37,659 bases of DNA from Bacteroidetes bacterium OLB12. GTDB taxonomy: Bacteria; Bacteroidota; Bacteroidia; Cytophagales; Cyclobacteriaceae. The stretch is taken from assembly GCA_001567185.1 (NCBI GenBank), contig LNFR01000041.1, forward strand, positions 1-37,659. Direction: 5' to 3'. The position numbers and the translations under genes were made by a program. Below, one piece after another: positions 1-8,283 of this stretch (the first letter of the stretch is position 1; each line of letters starts with the position of its first letter). The notes beneath the pieces were generated by a model. The model did no database searches. It saw only the letters and a list, made by a program, of their open reading frames with translations, and had not been told where the DNA came from.

Positions 1-731
1 AGGACGAGTTTTTATTGGCAGCAGGAACACCTGGATATTTTAAAGCAGGCAACCTCGCGCGAAAATAGCTAACGATGCCATTGACATTGAGCATGCGCAT
101 CAAAAGAGAACACAGTCTTTGACCCGGAAGGTTCAGCTTTTAAAAGGAATTTGCTTCAATCGAGTTGTTAATGGCACAAAACAAAAACAACCAGGCCCTG
201 GAGCGGCTGCAGAATTTTACGGTAACCCGTAAAGTGAAGATGAGCCGGGAAGAGGCTATTCGAAAAAACTTGTGGTCGCCCGAGAAACAACTTACTCAGC
301 AACAGCTTGAGGAATTAAAGATGGAGCTTGAAAAAAACAAGCAGAATGCGGGCAAAAATATGTTTGATGAAATAGCGGGCATGGATTCTGTTTGGGTGGA
401 CGAACTTGTGAGTACCGATCGGCTGGGTATAAAAGATGATGTGTATTGGTTGGAGGCCAACCTGCGCATGAAACGTGGCGAGTTTGAACTTGCCAACCAG
501 TTGTTGGAAAAAATTCTAACCGAATTTGGCGATGATATTCTGGCCGATGATGCATTCTTTCTGCAAGGCGAACTGCAGGAACGTTACCTGAAAAACACGG
601 ATAAGGCTATGGAGATCTATCGGGAGTTTCTGAACAAATTTCCAGGCAGTGTGTTTGCGGCAGAAGCGCGTAAACGTTACCGCAGCTTACGCGGTGATTT
701 TACAGAAGTAGATGGCACTCCAAAATTTTGA
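1..731 (+). CDS. TPR repeat protein, 3' part, frame broken near window edge
   Basis: The uninterrupted part runs from about 144 to 731, with the first ATG at 171. It has helical TPR-like repeats (YWLEANLRMKRGEFELANQL, then ADDAFFLQGELQERYL) ending in a tail typical of Bacteroidota TPR proteins, PGSVFAAEARKRYRSLRGD. Coding does not begin at that ATG. The frame upstream reads KEFASIELLMAQNKNNQ, and coding-like pieces continue to base 1 in shifting frames: 1-60 frame 1 (FYWQQEHLDILKQATSR), 62-85 frame 2 (KIANDAID), 87-119 frame 3 (LSMRIKREHSL), 121-141 frame 1 (DPEGSAF). Joined, they read as one TPR protein. The 5' end lies outside the window. TPR proteins are protein-interaction scaffolds and no specific partner can be named. 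The frame breaks may be consensus errors at a contig end or real decay. Confidence 0.7.
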
Positions 732-740
732 GCAGAAAAT

Positions 741-781
741 CATCTTTAACATCGCCTTGTGGGCGATATAGTTTAAAGATG
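741..781. terminator. Bidirectional hairpin between convergent genes
   Basis: The outer stem CATCTTTAA (741-749) pairs with TTAAAGATG (773-781). The inner stem ATCGCC (751-756) pairs with GGCGAT (762-767) around a TTGTG loop. It sits between the 3' ends of the TPR gene (+, ends 731) and the AsmA-like gene (-, ends 851). There is no long T-run outside the stem, but the A/T-rich outer stem gives some U-rich sequence on either strand. Confidence 0.6.
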
Positions 782-850
782 TGAAACGAATGATCCGGGT
801 TAAAATCCCCAATCGGCTTATTATGTACAATTGGCAGCTAAAAGATTGCT

Positions 851-3823
851 TCAATTCTTCTTCTTCTTTAACAAATTCTGAAGTTTGTTCTCCAATGCTT
901 TTTGGGCGTCTTGCTTAAGATTGGTTTTGGTTGAATCAGCAGTGGCTTTAGTGGTGGTATCTTTTTTAGGATTCAATAAATTGTTTAAGGCATCTTTTGG
1001 TTTTTCTCCCGCCAATAAATCCTGCACAGCTTGTTTGCTTTTTTCCTGTACCGCGGTTGTAACAGCTTCTTTTACTTGTTCTTTCTGTTCCTGTGCTAAC
1101 AGCGTTACTTTCGGATCGGTAAACGATCCCCCCAGCCCAATGTTAAGCGGAATTTCAGATGTTGAATTGTTGCTGCCGGTGTATTGATTAACCAAGCCCT
1201 GAAATTGCGACCCCAATTTACCAGCGGGCACATTCATTTTTAATCCGTAATTAATTGTTCCATCTAGACCAGTGCTACCTGTAACGGTGGTTACATAATT
1301 TCCAAACTTTACGTTAAATGGCTTTACATTCAACTGGCCGTCTTTTATCGTGGCAGACATTAGTACATCTTTTAAAGTAACTTCATTGGCATCGTCAAGC
1401 TTGGTGAGGGAAGTAATTCCGGAAACAAGTTTGGATTGCGTAAGAGCGGCTTGAGCGATATTAATTAATCCGCTGCCGTTTACGGTGTTCATTTTAGGCA
1501 TCATGTCCTGGCCAAGTTCGCCACTTATTTTAAAGTCGGTACCAAAGTTTCCGTTTACAAGCCCGGCTATGGGGGCATAGGTCTTAACAATCGAAAATGA
1601 ATTGGCGGCTTGCTGCATACTCATGTTATCGATCTTCAAACCGAAATCATAAAGTGGATGGTTTATGTCTTTTGTGTTATAGGTGCCGGCAACGGTAAAG
1701 GCGCCTCCCAACAAATTAAACGTAACCCCATTCAGATTTGCCACCCCGTCTTTTACAATAATGTCGCCCAATGCATTGCTAATTACAAAGTCCATCATCT
1801 TTACTGTTTTGATGTTGGAGTGTAAAATAAAATCTATGTTTTGCGGAACAGGAATAACACCCAGAGCGGAACTATCACCACTTGCTTCTTCGGTTTCTGT
1901 TTCGGTCATAAACTCGTTCAAATCCAGCAATGTGGAGTTGAAATTTACATTTCCTTTTATGGTTTCATTGCCAAACACATAACCGATGTAATTGTTGATG
2001 GCCCCGCTTACCGCAAAATCACTTTTACCAATGGTGCCTGACGTATTTTTTAGTTCTATTTTCTTTGGATCAAACACTGCTTCAGCCTGTGCAATAGTAA
2101 CGGCATAGGGCAGATCGCTCATCGTAAACTTAAAGTCTTTAAGCGATGCATTGCCACTGGTGGGAAGCTTATCGTACCGGCTGGCCTCCACGTCAGAGTA
2201 TTTACCTTTTGTTTTAATGTCGGCTTTAACTTTACCGGCTAATGCCATGCCTTCCAGTGGAAATATTTTGGTAATTTTTTCTAAGTCAACGCCACCTTTG
2301 GCATCCAGGTCCCAGGTGTAATCGTCCAGGTTTTGAAGTGTCATGTTTCCCCCAAAGGTTTCGCCATCCATCATCATGGCAAAATCATTTACAGTAATAA
2401 ATGTTTCGGCCATTTTGCCCGATGAATTTTTAATTGTAGAAACGAATTTCAAATTCTCAAGAGGTAACGGAAACTCCGAGGATTTTACGTATCCATCTTT
2501 CAAAGCCATGGATGCATTGATAGTGGGAATGATTTTTTTCAGGCTATCGTACACACCTTTTGCAGAAGCATCAACCGTAAATAATCCGGCCATATTCAAC
2601 CCCTCCATCGGAAACATTTTGCCGAGCTCGGCCAGGTTAAGGGAAGCTTTCATTTGTCCATCCATGGAATAATCCTTCAGGTTTTGAATCAGCAGGCGCG
2701 CATCTACAGGGTTAGTACCAAAATCGAGGTGCATTTTTTTCAGATCCACCTGGGTGTTTTCAATTACACCGGTTTTATTGTCCACCAGTAAGTCCATGCT
2801 GATGTTGGAAATGGCAGTTGGCAGATCGGGATATTTGAACATGGCATCGGCAACTTTTAAGTTGAGATTAAAAGCTGGCATTTGTGTATCGCTAAAAGTT
2901 CCTTTTACAAACCCTGAAAAGGAAAGATCGCCCCGGGTTTCAATTTTGCCAAAGTCTTGTGTATAAATGCCGGGCACAAGGGAGAGGAGACTTTTAAATG
3001 TATTCTCAGGACTGGTAAAAGAAATATCCATGCCGTAATTGTCTTCATTCATTTTAAACCAGCCTTCGGCACTTAGGGCAAAATCATTTAACCGTGTTAC
3101 GTTATCCTTAAATGTGTAGCGAGTGTATTCTTCGCTTATGCCAATTATGGCATCAATGTTTGCGCGTTTATTGGTAATGTATTCCACACCATCGAAACGT
3201 ACCGTAAGGGAGTCAGCGGCTGTGCGGGTTTTTAAGTCAAACTCCTTTTCATTAAAGTTTCCATTACCCGAATGGTTTAACCCTGCAATAGCTGTATAAA
3301 AGGGAATGGAGGCATCATCGTAAATCAATTCGCCATCGATAATCTCCCAGTGATCAATTGCAAAAGAAAATGAACCGGGTTCTTCTTCAGCAACCGTTGT
3401 AGTGTCGGTTGAAGGATAGGTTATATCATAATTAGCCCGGCCATCGGCCAAAACTTTAATAGTAATTTGCGGGCCCACCAGCGTAATTCCTTTTAGCCGT
3501 AACTGATCGCCAAACAACACATCTTTCAGGTTTACTTCCACATCAATCCTGTCCACCACAAAAAGCGGAACGCCTTCGAACGGAGCACGATTGAACACAC
3601 CCAATTCTTTTACTTCGGCTGTGATGTTGGGAAAATTTCTGAATAAGGAAAGGCTGAAGTTGTTCACATCAAAAACCACATCGGCATTAATATTTTTTTC
3701 TATTTCCTTATCGATAGCCGCTTTGATATCGTCTTTAAAAACAACGGGAACGATAAAAGCTGCGGCAATCAATAGCACAAAAACAACAGCCAGGCCAATC
3801 AGAAGTTTCTTAACGATTTTCAT
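851..3823 (-). CDS. AsmA family envelope protein
   Basis: About 990 residues. The chosen start ATG at 3823 gives MKIVKKLLIGLAVVFVLLIA, a classic N-terminal membrane anchor. A longer in-frame start at 3862 would put a non-typical peptide before the anchor and would cover a promoter-like element. The N-terminal region (DVLFGDQLRLKGITLVGP, IKVLADGRANYDI) is the AsmA domain. It is followed by long beta-rich repeats and an AsmA-like C-terminal region (GSGLINIAQAALTQSKL, LKMNVPAGKLGSQFQG). The last about 90 residues are Lys/Gln/Thr-rich with coiled-coil character and end in KKKK. AsmA-family proteins are anchored in the inner membrane, span the periplasm and are linked to lipid transport and outer-membrane biogenesis. 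The family call is firm. The precise cargo is unknown. Confidence 0.85.
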   Translation of the reverse strand: MKIVKKLLIGLAVVFVLLIAAAFIVPVVFKDDIKAAIDKEIEKNINADVVFDVNNFSLSLFRNFPNITAEVKELGVFNRAPFEGVPLFVVDRIDVEVNLKDVLFGDQLRLKGITLVGPQITIKVLADGRANYDITYPSTDTTTVAEEEPGSFSFAIDHWEIIDGELIYDDASIPFYTAIAGLNHSGNGNFNEKEFDLKTRTAADSLTVRFDGVEYITNKRANIDAIIGISEEYTRYTFKDNVTRLNDFALSAEGWFKMNEDNYGMDISFTSPENTFKSLLSLVPGIYTQDFGKIETRGDLSFSGFVKGTFSDTQMPAFNLNLKVADAMFKYPDLPTAISNISMDLLVDNKTGVIENTQVDLKKMHLDFGTNPVDARLLIQNLKDYSMDGQMKASLNLAELGKMFPMEGLNMAGLFTVDASAKGVYDSLKKIIPTINASMALKDGYVKSSEFPLPLENLKFVSTIKNSSGKMAETFITVNDFAMMMDGETFGGNMTLQNLDDYTWDLDAKGGVDLEKITKIFPLEGMALAGKVKADIKTKGKYSDVEASRYDKLPTSGNASLKDFKFTMSDLPYAVTIAQAEAVFDPKKIELKNTSGTIGKSDFAVSGAINNYIGYVFGNETIKGNVNFNSTLLDLNEFMTETETEEASGDSSALGVIPVPQNIDFILHSNIKTVKMMDFVISNALGDIIVKDGVANLNGVTFNLLGGAFTVAGTYNTKDINHPLYDFGLKIDNMSMQQAANSFSIVKTYAPIAGLVNGNFGTDFKISGELGQDMMPKMNTVNGSGLINIAQAALTQSKLVSGITSLTKLDDANEVTLKDVLMSATIKDGQLNVKPFNVKFGNYVTTVTGSTGLDGTINYGLKMNVPAGKLGSQFQGLVNQYTGSNNSTSEIPLNIGLGGSFTDPKVTLLAQEQKEQVKEAVTTAVQEKSKQAVQDLLAGEKPKDALNNLLNPKKDTTTKATADSTKTNLKQDAQKALENKLQNLLKKKKN

Positions 3824-3844
3824 ATTAGTGGAAGTAAATGCACA

Positions 3845-3852
3845 CAAAATTA
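3845..3852 (-). promoter_or_regulatory. Putative -7 promoter element for the AsmA-like gene
   Basis: On the minus strand it reads TAATTTTG, an exact match to the Bacteroidota -7 consensus TAnnTTTG, about 20 bases before the ATG at 3823. A TTTTG lies upstream but only about 15 bases away, closer than the usual -33 spacing, so the -33 element is weak. Confidence 0.4.
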
Positions 3853-3925
3853 GCAAACGCAAGCCAACAAAACTGTGCTTAAATAGACTTCTTACAGTAT
3901 AAACGTTACCGCTTGCAAATAAATT

Positions 3926-5346
3926 CTACAACCAGCGCAACATCAGGTCAATCGTGCGTTTTACGCGGTCGGTAAACGGTGGATATAAGAAGGAACTCAT
4001 GGTTATGCCGCGCTTCTGTTTTAGCACGGGTTTTTCGTTGCTGAATGCCAGAAAACCATAACGCCCGTGCGATTTGCCAAAACCACTGCTGTTAATGCCG
4101 CCAAATGGTAGGTTCGGGTGCGAAAACTGCAGCACGCAATCATTCAGGCAAACAGCACCAGCCGAAACGGCCTCGATTAATTTTTTCTGAAATTCACCAC
4201 GGTTACTAAAAATGTAAAATCCAAGCGGTTTGGGCCGGGCAAGTATAATGGGAAGAATTTCATCTTCGCTTTTGTAAGAAAGGATTGGCAGAACCGGGCC
4301 AAAAATTTCTTCTTCCATAATTTTAGCTTCGGTTGATACCTGGCTGAGGATGACGGGATGAAAAAATCTGGAGGCAACATCGGAGGCGCATTCATTTCTA
4401 CTTTAGCACCCCGCTGAATGGCATCGTGTACCAACGCATCGATGCGATTAAAATTCTTTGTATTTACGATGCGCCCATAGTGGGGTGTTTGTAGGGTAAT
4501 ATCTCCATAGAGTTTATGAATGGCCTGTTTGAGTAAATCAATAAACTCAACCTCAACGGTTTTATCAATCAATACATAATCGGGAGCAACACAAGCCTGG
4601 CCTGCGTTTAGAAACTTTCCGAATGCAATACGTTTGGCGGTATCAGCAAGATTAGCTGATGAGTCGATTACCGTTGGAGATTTACCGCCTAATTCCAGGG
4701 TAACTGAGCTTAGATGTTCGGAGGCAGCACGCATCACAATTTTACCAACAGACGGACTTCCGGTAAAAAAAATATGATCGAAAGGAAGCTTAAGCAGCTG
4801 GGTAGCGGTTTGCGCATCGCCCTCAACCACAGTTACCATATCTTCATCAAAAAATTCCGTTATCAATTTACTTATCAGGCGCGAGGCATTTGGTGTTAGC
4901 TCCGAAGGTTTTATCACGGCCGTATTTCCTGCGGCTAAACAAGAGACAAGCGGCCCTAAGGTTAGATTGATGGGAAAGTTCCATGGCCCGATTATCAGGC
5001 AAACGCCTTTGGGTTCGTACTGCACCTCGCTGGTGGTACCCAGAAATGTAAGGGGCGCGTGGATGGGTTCTGGAGCAACCCAGTCGGCCAGATTTTGAAC
5101 GGCATGTTTTATCTCCGTTATAATTGGAAGCACCTCAGAAATGTCGCTCTCTGCTTCATGCTTTCCCAGATCGGCCTTTACTGCATCGCGAATAGCCTGC
5201 CGGTTTTGCATGATGTATTTGCCAAACGCCTTTAAAAGTTTTTTTCGGTTTTGCCAGGGTTCTGAACGCAGGCGCTGGCTCCGCACAACTTGTTTTTCAA
5301 ACAGCGCTTTCAAATCCATACCTGCGGTGGCTATTTCTTTTTCCAT
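3926..5346 (-). CDS. Aldehyde dehydrogenase, class 3 type, with one frameshift
   Basis: NAD(P)-dependent oxidation of aldehydes to acids. In order the sequence shows GPWNFPINLTLGPL, the cofactor motif FTGSPSVGK, catalytic Glu in LELGGKSP and catalytic Cys in GQACVAPDYVL. After a frame change come the family motif EEEIFGPVLPILSYKSEDE and NLPFGGINSSGFGKSHG. The end, SSFLYPPFTDRVKRTIDLML, resembles ALDH3 fatty-aldehyde enzymes. The first frame (5346 to about 4367) loses homology after PPDFF. The second frame (about 4361 to 3926) carries the C-terminal quarter. Adding one base to the A6 run at 4361-4366 restores 473 residues, normal for the family. It lies 74 bases downstream of the small OmpA gene and could share its transcript. 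It is a pseudogene only if the indel is real. Confidence 0.85.
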
Positions 5347-5420
5347 GAGTCTGTTAAAAAATTATACAGCGAATGTCAGAAGAGGCACTGATTAATTTGT
5401 ATGGCCATCTTTTCTGAAGG

Positions 5421-6128
5421 CTAATTTTCAAGAATCCGCAATTCAACCCTTCGGTTTAATGCATGCGCTTCTTCGGTCTCCTCACGGCTAATGGGCAGAG
5501 TTCCCCCAAAGGCTTTTGTTTTAATGCGGCTCTTACTTCCTCCTTTCGAAACAAGATAAGACTTAACGGCTTTAACCCGTTCTTCGGATAGTTTCAAATT
5601 GGCGGCTGCGTTTCCGCGAATATCGGTATGGCCTTCTAACTGAATTACCATGCGGGGGTTTCTCTTGAGCATTACCACCACCTTATCCAGTTCAGGATAG
5701 GATGAATTGGAAATTACAGCCCGGCCGGCATCAAAATTCAAATCATTAAGGCGCAATACTTTGCCTGCGGTGTGTGTATTTTCTGCATTGCTTGAAGCAC
5801 CACCAGGAAGTACCAACTCAATATTGCGAAGCACTTTTCTTTCGCTGTTAGCCTCGGCCGGATCAAGGATGTATTTGGCCGGATCATAACCAGCGGCCTC
5901 TACAACGATGGAGTACTTTTCATTATCAAACAAGGGAAACAAAAATGAACTCCCGGTAAAGAAGCCCACCTTACTTCCATAAGGCAGGCTCTGATACGAT
6001 ATACGCGCCACGACAGGTTCTTTAGTTGCCGCACTGGTAATGTTGCCTTGTGCGTAGATCAACGTATCGGCTTGCGCAAAAGCAGCAAAAGAAAAACCAA
6101 TAAGCAATGCAGCAAAAAGAACCTTCAT
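5421..6128 (-). CDS. Small OmpA-family outer-membrane protein
   Basis: 235 residues with signal peptide MKVLFAALLIGFSFAAFAQA. Residues about 25-110 look like a carboxypeptidase-regulatory / CNA-B-like beta-sandwich (YAQGNITSAATKEPVVARIS). Residues about 125-234 are the OmpA C-terminal peptidoglycan-binding domain (LEGHTDIRGNAAANLKLSEE, ending LNRRVELRIL). It starts only 4 bases after the stop of the larger OmpA/PD40 gene, so the two are cotranscribed. Its domain order equals the C-terminal half of that neighbour, which suggests duplication. Likely role: anchoring an outer-membrane component to peptidoglycan. The partner is unknown. Confidence 0.85.
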   Translation of the reverse strand: MKVLFAALLIGFSFAAFAQADTLIYAQGNITSAATKEPVVARISYQSLPYGSKVGFFTGSSFLFPLFDNEKYSIVVEAAGYDPAKYILDPAEANSERKVLRNIELVLPGGASSNAENTHTAGKVLRLNDLNFDAGRAVISNSSYPELDKVVVMLKRNPRMVIQLEGHTDIRGNAAANLKLSEERVKAVKSYLVSKGGSKSRIKTKAFGGTLPISREETEEAHALNRRVELRILEN

Positions 6129-6132
6129 TGTT

Positions 6133-8160
6133 TTATAGCTTTATAATTTTGAATTCAACCCTTCTGTTCTTGCGATTTCCTTCGCGGGTTTGTGTTGTAT
6201 CAATTGGTCTGCTTTCGCCAAAGAACACGGTGTTTATGCGTGCGGCTTCTATTCCTTGTTTGATAAGGTAGTTACTTACAGCATTAGCCCTGCGTTTAGA
6301 CAAACCTAAGTTGTATTCTTCAGTACCAATAGGATCGGTGTGGCCGGCAATCTCTACTTGCATCGTGCTCTTTTCTTTCATCATCGCAACTATTCGGTTC
6401 AGTTCAGGAAACGATTCGGTCTTTAACACGGCTTTGTCAAAATCAAAGAAGATGTTATTCAGTTTAATGGTTGTGTTTACATCTACCACAGCCACTTCAA
6501 TCGGTGCCAGTGTGATGTTCTTATCGGCTAGCACACCATCTTTTGTAAATTCGCGCAAATCCAGGTTTTGGTTTTCTGAAATGTGGCCATCGGCCTCAGC
6601 GCGGAATCCGTATAAATGACCGCCCGGCAAATGAATTTCGTACTCTCCGGTTTTTGGATCGGAGTAGGTTACGCCAACTTCTTTTCCATCGGGCAAACGT
6701 TCATAAATAATTTTTGCACCAATGGGTTCTCCGGTCTTGGCATCAACCAGTTTGCCTTTAACAATAACAATCGGCTCCGGAGTCATAAACATGGGCATTT
6801 TCACTCTGAAAATATCACTGTTATCGGCTGTTACTCCGCGTGAGTAATATGCAAATTCGCTGGTGGAAGGAATGTTAAAGAAGAGATCGTCCAGTTTTGT
6901 ATTGATGTCTGGTCCGAGGTTCTCGGGTTCCGACCAGTTTGTCCAGGTATCATCCAGGCGCTTAGACATGTACACATCGCTGCCACCGTATCCGCTAAAA
7001 CCATTGGATGAAAAGTAGAGCGTTTTATCATCGGATGCCAGAAAAGGAGCAGACTCTTCGCCAACGGTGTTGATGGATTTACCCAGATTAAGCGGCTGGG
7101 TCCACTTGCCATCTTCTTTTTCAAAACTTACATACAAATCGCGACCTCCTTCACTGTCATCACGCTCAACAGACATGAGCAGAGCCTTTCTTGTATTGGC
7201 TAAAAAATAATTTGCCTTTTCGTTATAGTTATAATCGTTTTCAATTTCCAGGGGTTTGGGATCGCTCCAGGTGCCGCCAATGTTTGAGCTGATAGAAACG
7301 CCAGCTACCATTTTGCCTTTATCAAGATACTTGTTTCCTAAAAGCAGAATCACAGATTTTCCATCGGGCGTGGCCGATACGGTATTTACAAAGTTGGGTT
7401 GGTTGTTGTTGAATTGTGAACCCATGTTTTTAGCCAGTGTCCACTTGCCATCGGCACCGAGCTCGGAGTACCAGATATCTTCTTTATCACTTGTGCCCCC
7501 GGCATTTTCCGGGTGATTTTTGCGACTGAAGTAAAGCGTTTTTCCATCGGGCGAAAGCAGGGGATTGTATTCGCTGTAATCGCTGTTAACATTTGTATCG
7601 AGTTGTTCTACCACCAGGCCTTTGCTTAAAAGCTCTGGCAAATTGATATCCGCAATGATCGGAATGGTTGAATCGGAGATGGCCACCGCATCTACTGAGA
7701 AATAATCCGGCAGGGCACTACCATCAAACTCTAACTTAACGGCAGCAACTTTATAGGTTGTTTTTTCTACAAACACGTTGAGCATGCGTCCCTGCAAGGG
7801 CACAGCCATTGGGTTGAATGTATTAACCGGATATTCGCGGCCGGCTTCATCATAAATAAATACTTTATACAATGCCCCCGGGTTATACGATTCGGCAATT
7901 GCTATTTGCTGAATCTGCATAGGCTTATCATACCCAAGCTTAATAAATTCACTCCGTTTGGGCTTGTCGGGCGTCCATGCACCCGGGTTTTGTCCACCGG
8001 CTGGCAAAACATTTGGTTTGCCCAGGGCTTGTTGTGCGGAATATTGTATGGGTGTGAGTTCGCTTGAAACGTCTAAAACCTTAGAAGCCCATTGAACAGA
8101 CTGGCCGGAGACAGACAAAGATGCGGTAAATAAAAAAAATAATAGAAATCGGTTGGTCAT
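6133..8160 (-). CDS. OmpA-family protein with PD40 propeller
   Basis: 675 residues with a signal peptide ending near SLSVSGQS. The N-terminal part (about 22-165) is a beta-sandwich that resembles discoidin-like modules (WASKVLDVSS, KLEFDGSALPDYFSVDAVAI). It is followed by PD40/TolB-type propeller blades (YNPLLSPDGKTLYFSRKN, ASDDKTLYFSSNGFSGYGGS), a carboxypeptidase-regulatory-like domain (IVKGKLVDAKTGEPIGAKI) and a C-terminal OmpA domain (IAGHTDPIGTEEYNLGLSKR, NRKNRRVEFKI). This order recalls PorE-type proteins of the type IX secretion system, but the TPR region of PorE is absent, so a T9SS role is only a guess. It is the first gene of the pair with 5421-6128. Confidence 0.85.
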   Translation of the reverse strand: MTNRFLLFFLFTASLSVSGQSVQWASKVLDVSSELTPIQYSAQQALGKPNVLPAGGQNPGAWTPDKPKRSEFIKLGYDKPMQIQQIAIAESYNPGALYKVFIYDEAGREYPVNTFNPMAVPLQGRMLNVFVEKTTYKVAAVKLEFDGSALPDYFSVDAVAISDSTIPIIADINLPELLSKGLVVEQLDTNVNSDYSEYNPLLSPDGKTLYFSRKNHPENAGGTSDKEDIWYSELGADGKWTLAKNMGSQFNNNQPNFVNTVSATPDGKSVILLLGNKYLDKGKMVAGVSISSNIGGTWSDPKPLEIENDYNYNEKANYFLANTRKALLMSVERDDSEGGRDLYVSFEKEDGKWTQPLNLGKSINTVGEESAPFLASDDKTLYFSSNGFSGYGGSDVYMSKRLDDTWTNWSEPENLGPDINTKLDDLFFNIPSTSEFAYYSRGVTADNSDIFRVKMPMFMTPEPIVIVKGKLVDAKTGEPIGAKIIYERLPDGKEVGVTYSDPKTGEYEIHLPGGHLYGFRAEADGHISENQNLDLREFTKDGVLADKNITLAPIEVAVVDVNTTIKLNNIFFDFDKAVLKTESFPELNRIVAMMKEKSTMQVEIAGHTDPIGTEEYNLGLSKRRANAVSNYLIKQGIEAARINTVFFGESRPIDTTQTREGNRKNRRVEFKIIKL

Positions 8161-8283
8161 AGGTTTCCCGAAAGGGTGTTAAAATCGGAGTATAAACATA
8201 GGTAAAAATTGAAAAAGCGGAAAATAATTACATAGGTAGGCACCTCGCTCTATCTGGCCGATGAGGCTTAAATCAGGTGATTG

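Noticed and set aside
885-1187. Plus-strand open frames opposite the AsmA-like gene
   Set aside because: They mirror low-complexity Lys/Gln codons of the real gene and have no start context or motif.
3824-3862. Earlier start for the AsmA-like protein (MRLLILCAFTSTN)
   Set aside because: It would precede a perfect membrane anchor with an unrelated peptide and cover a TAATTTTG promoter element.
6133-8160. Firm assignment of the larger OmpA protein to the type IX secretion system
   Set aside because: Domain order is only partly PorE-like, the TPR part is missing, and no T9SS gene or clear T9SS C-terminal sorting domain is seen in the window.
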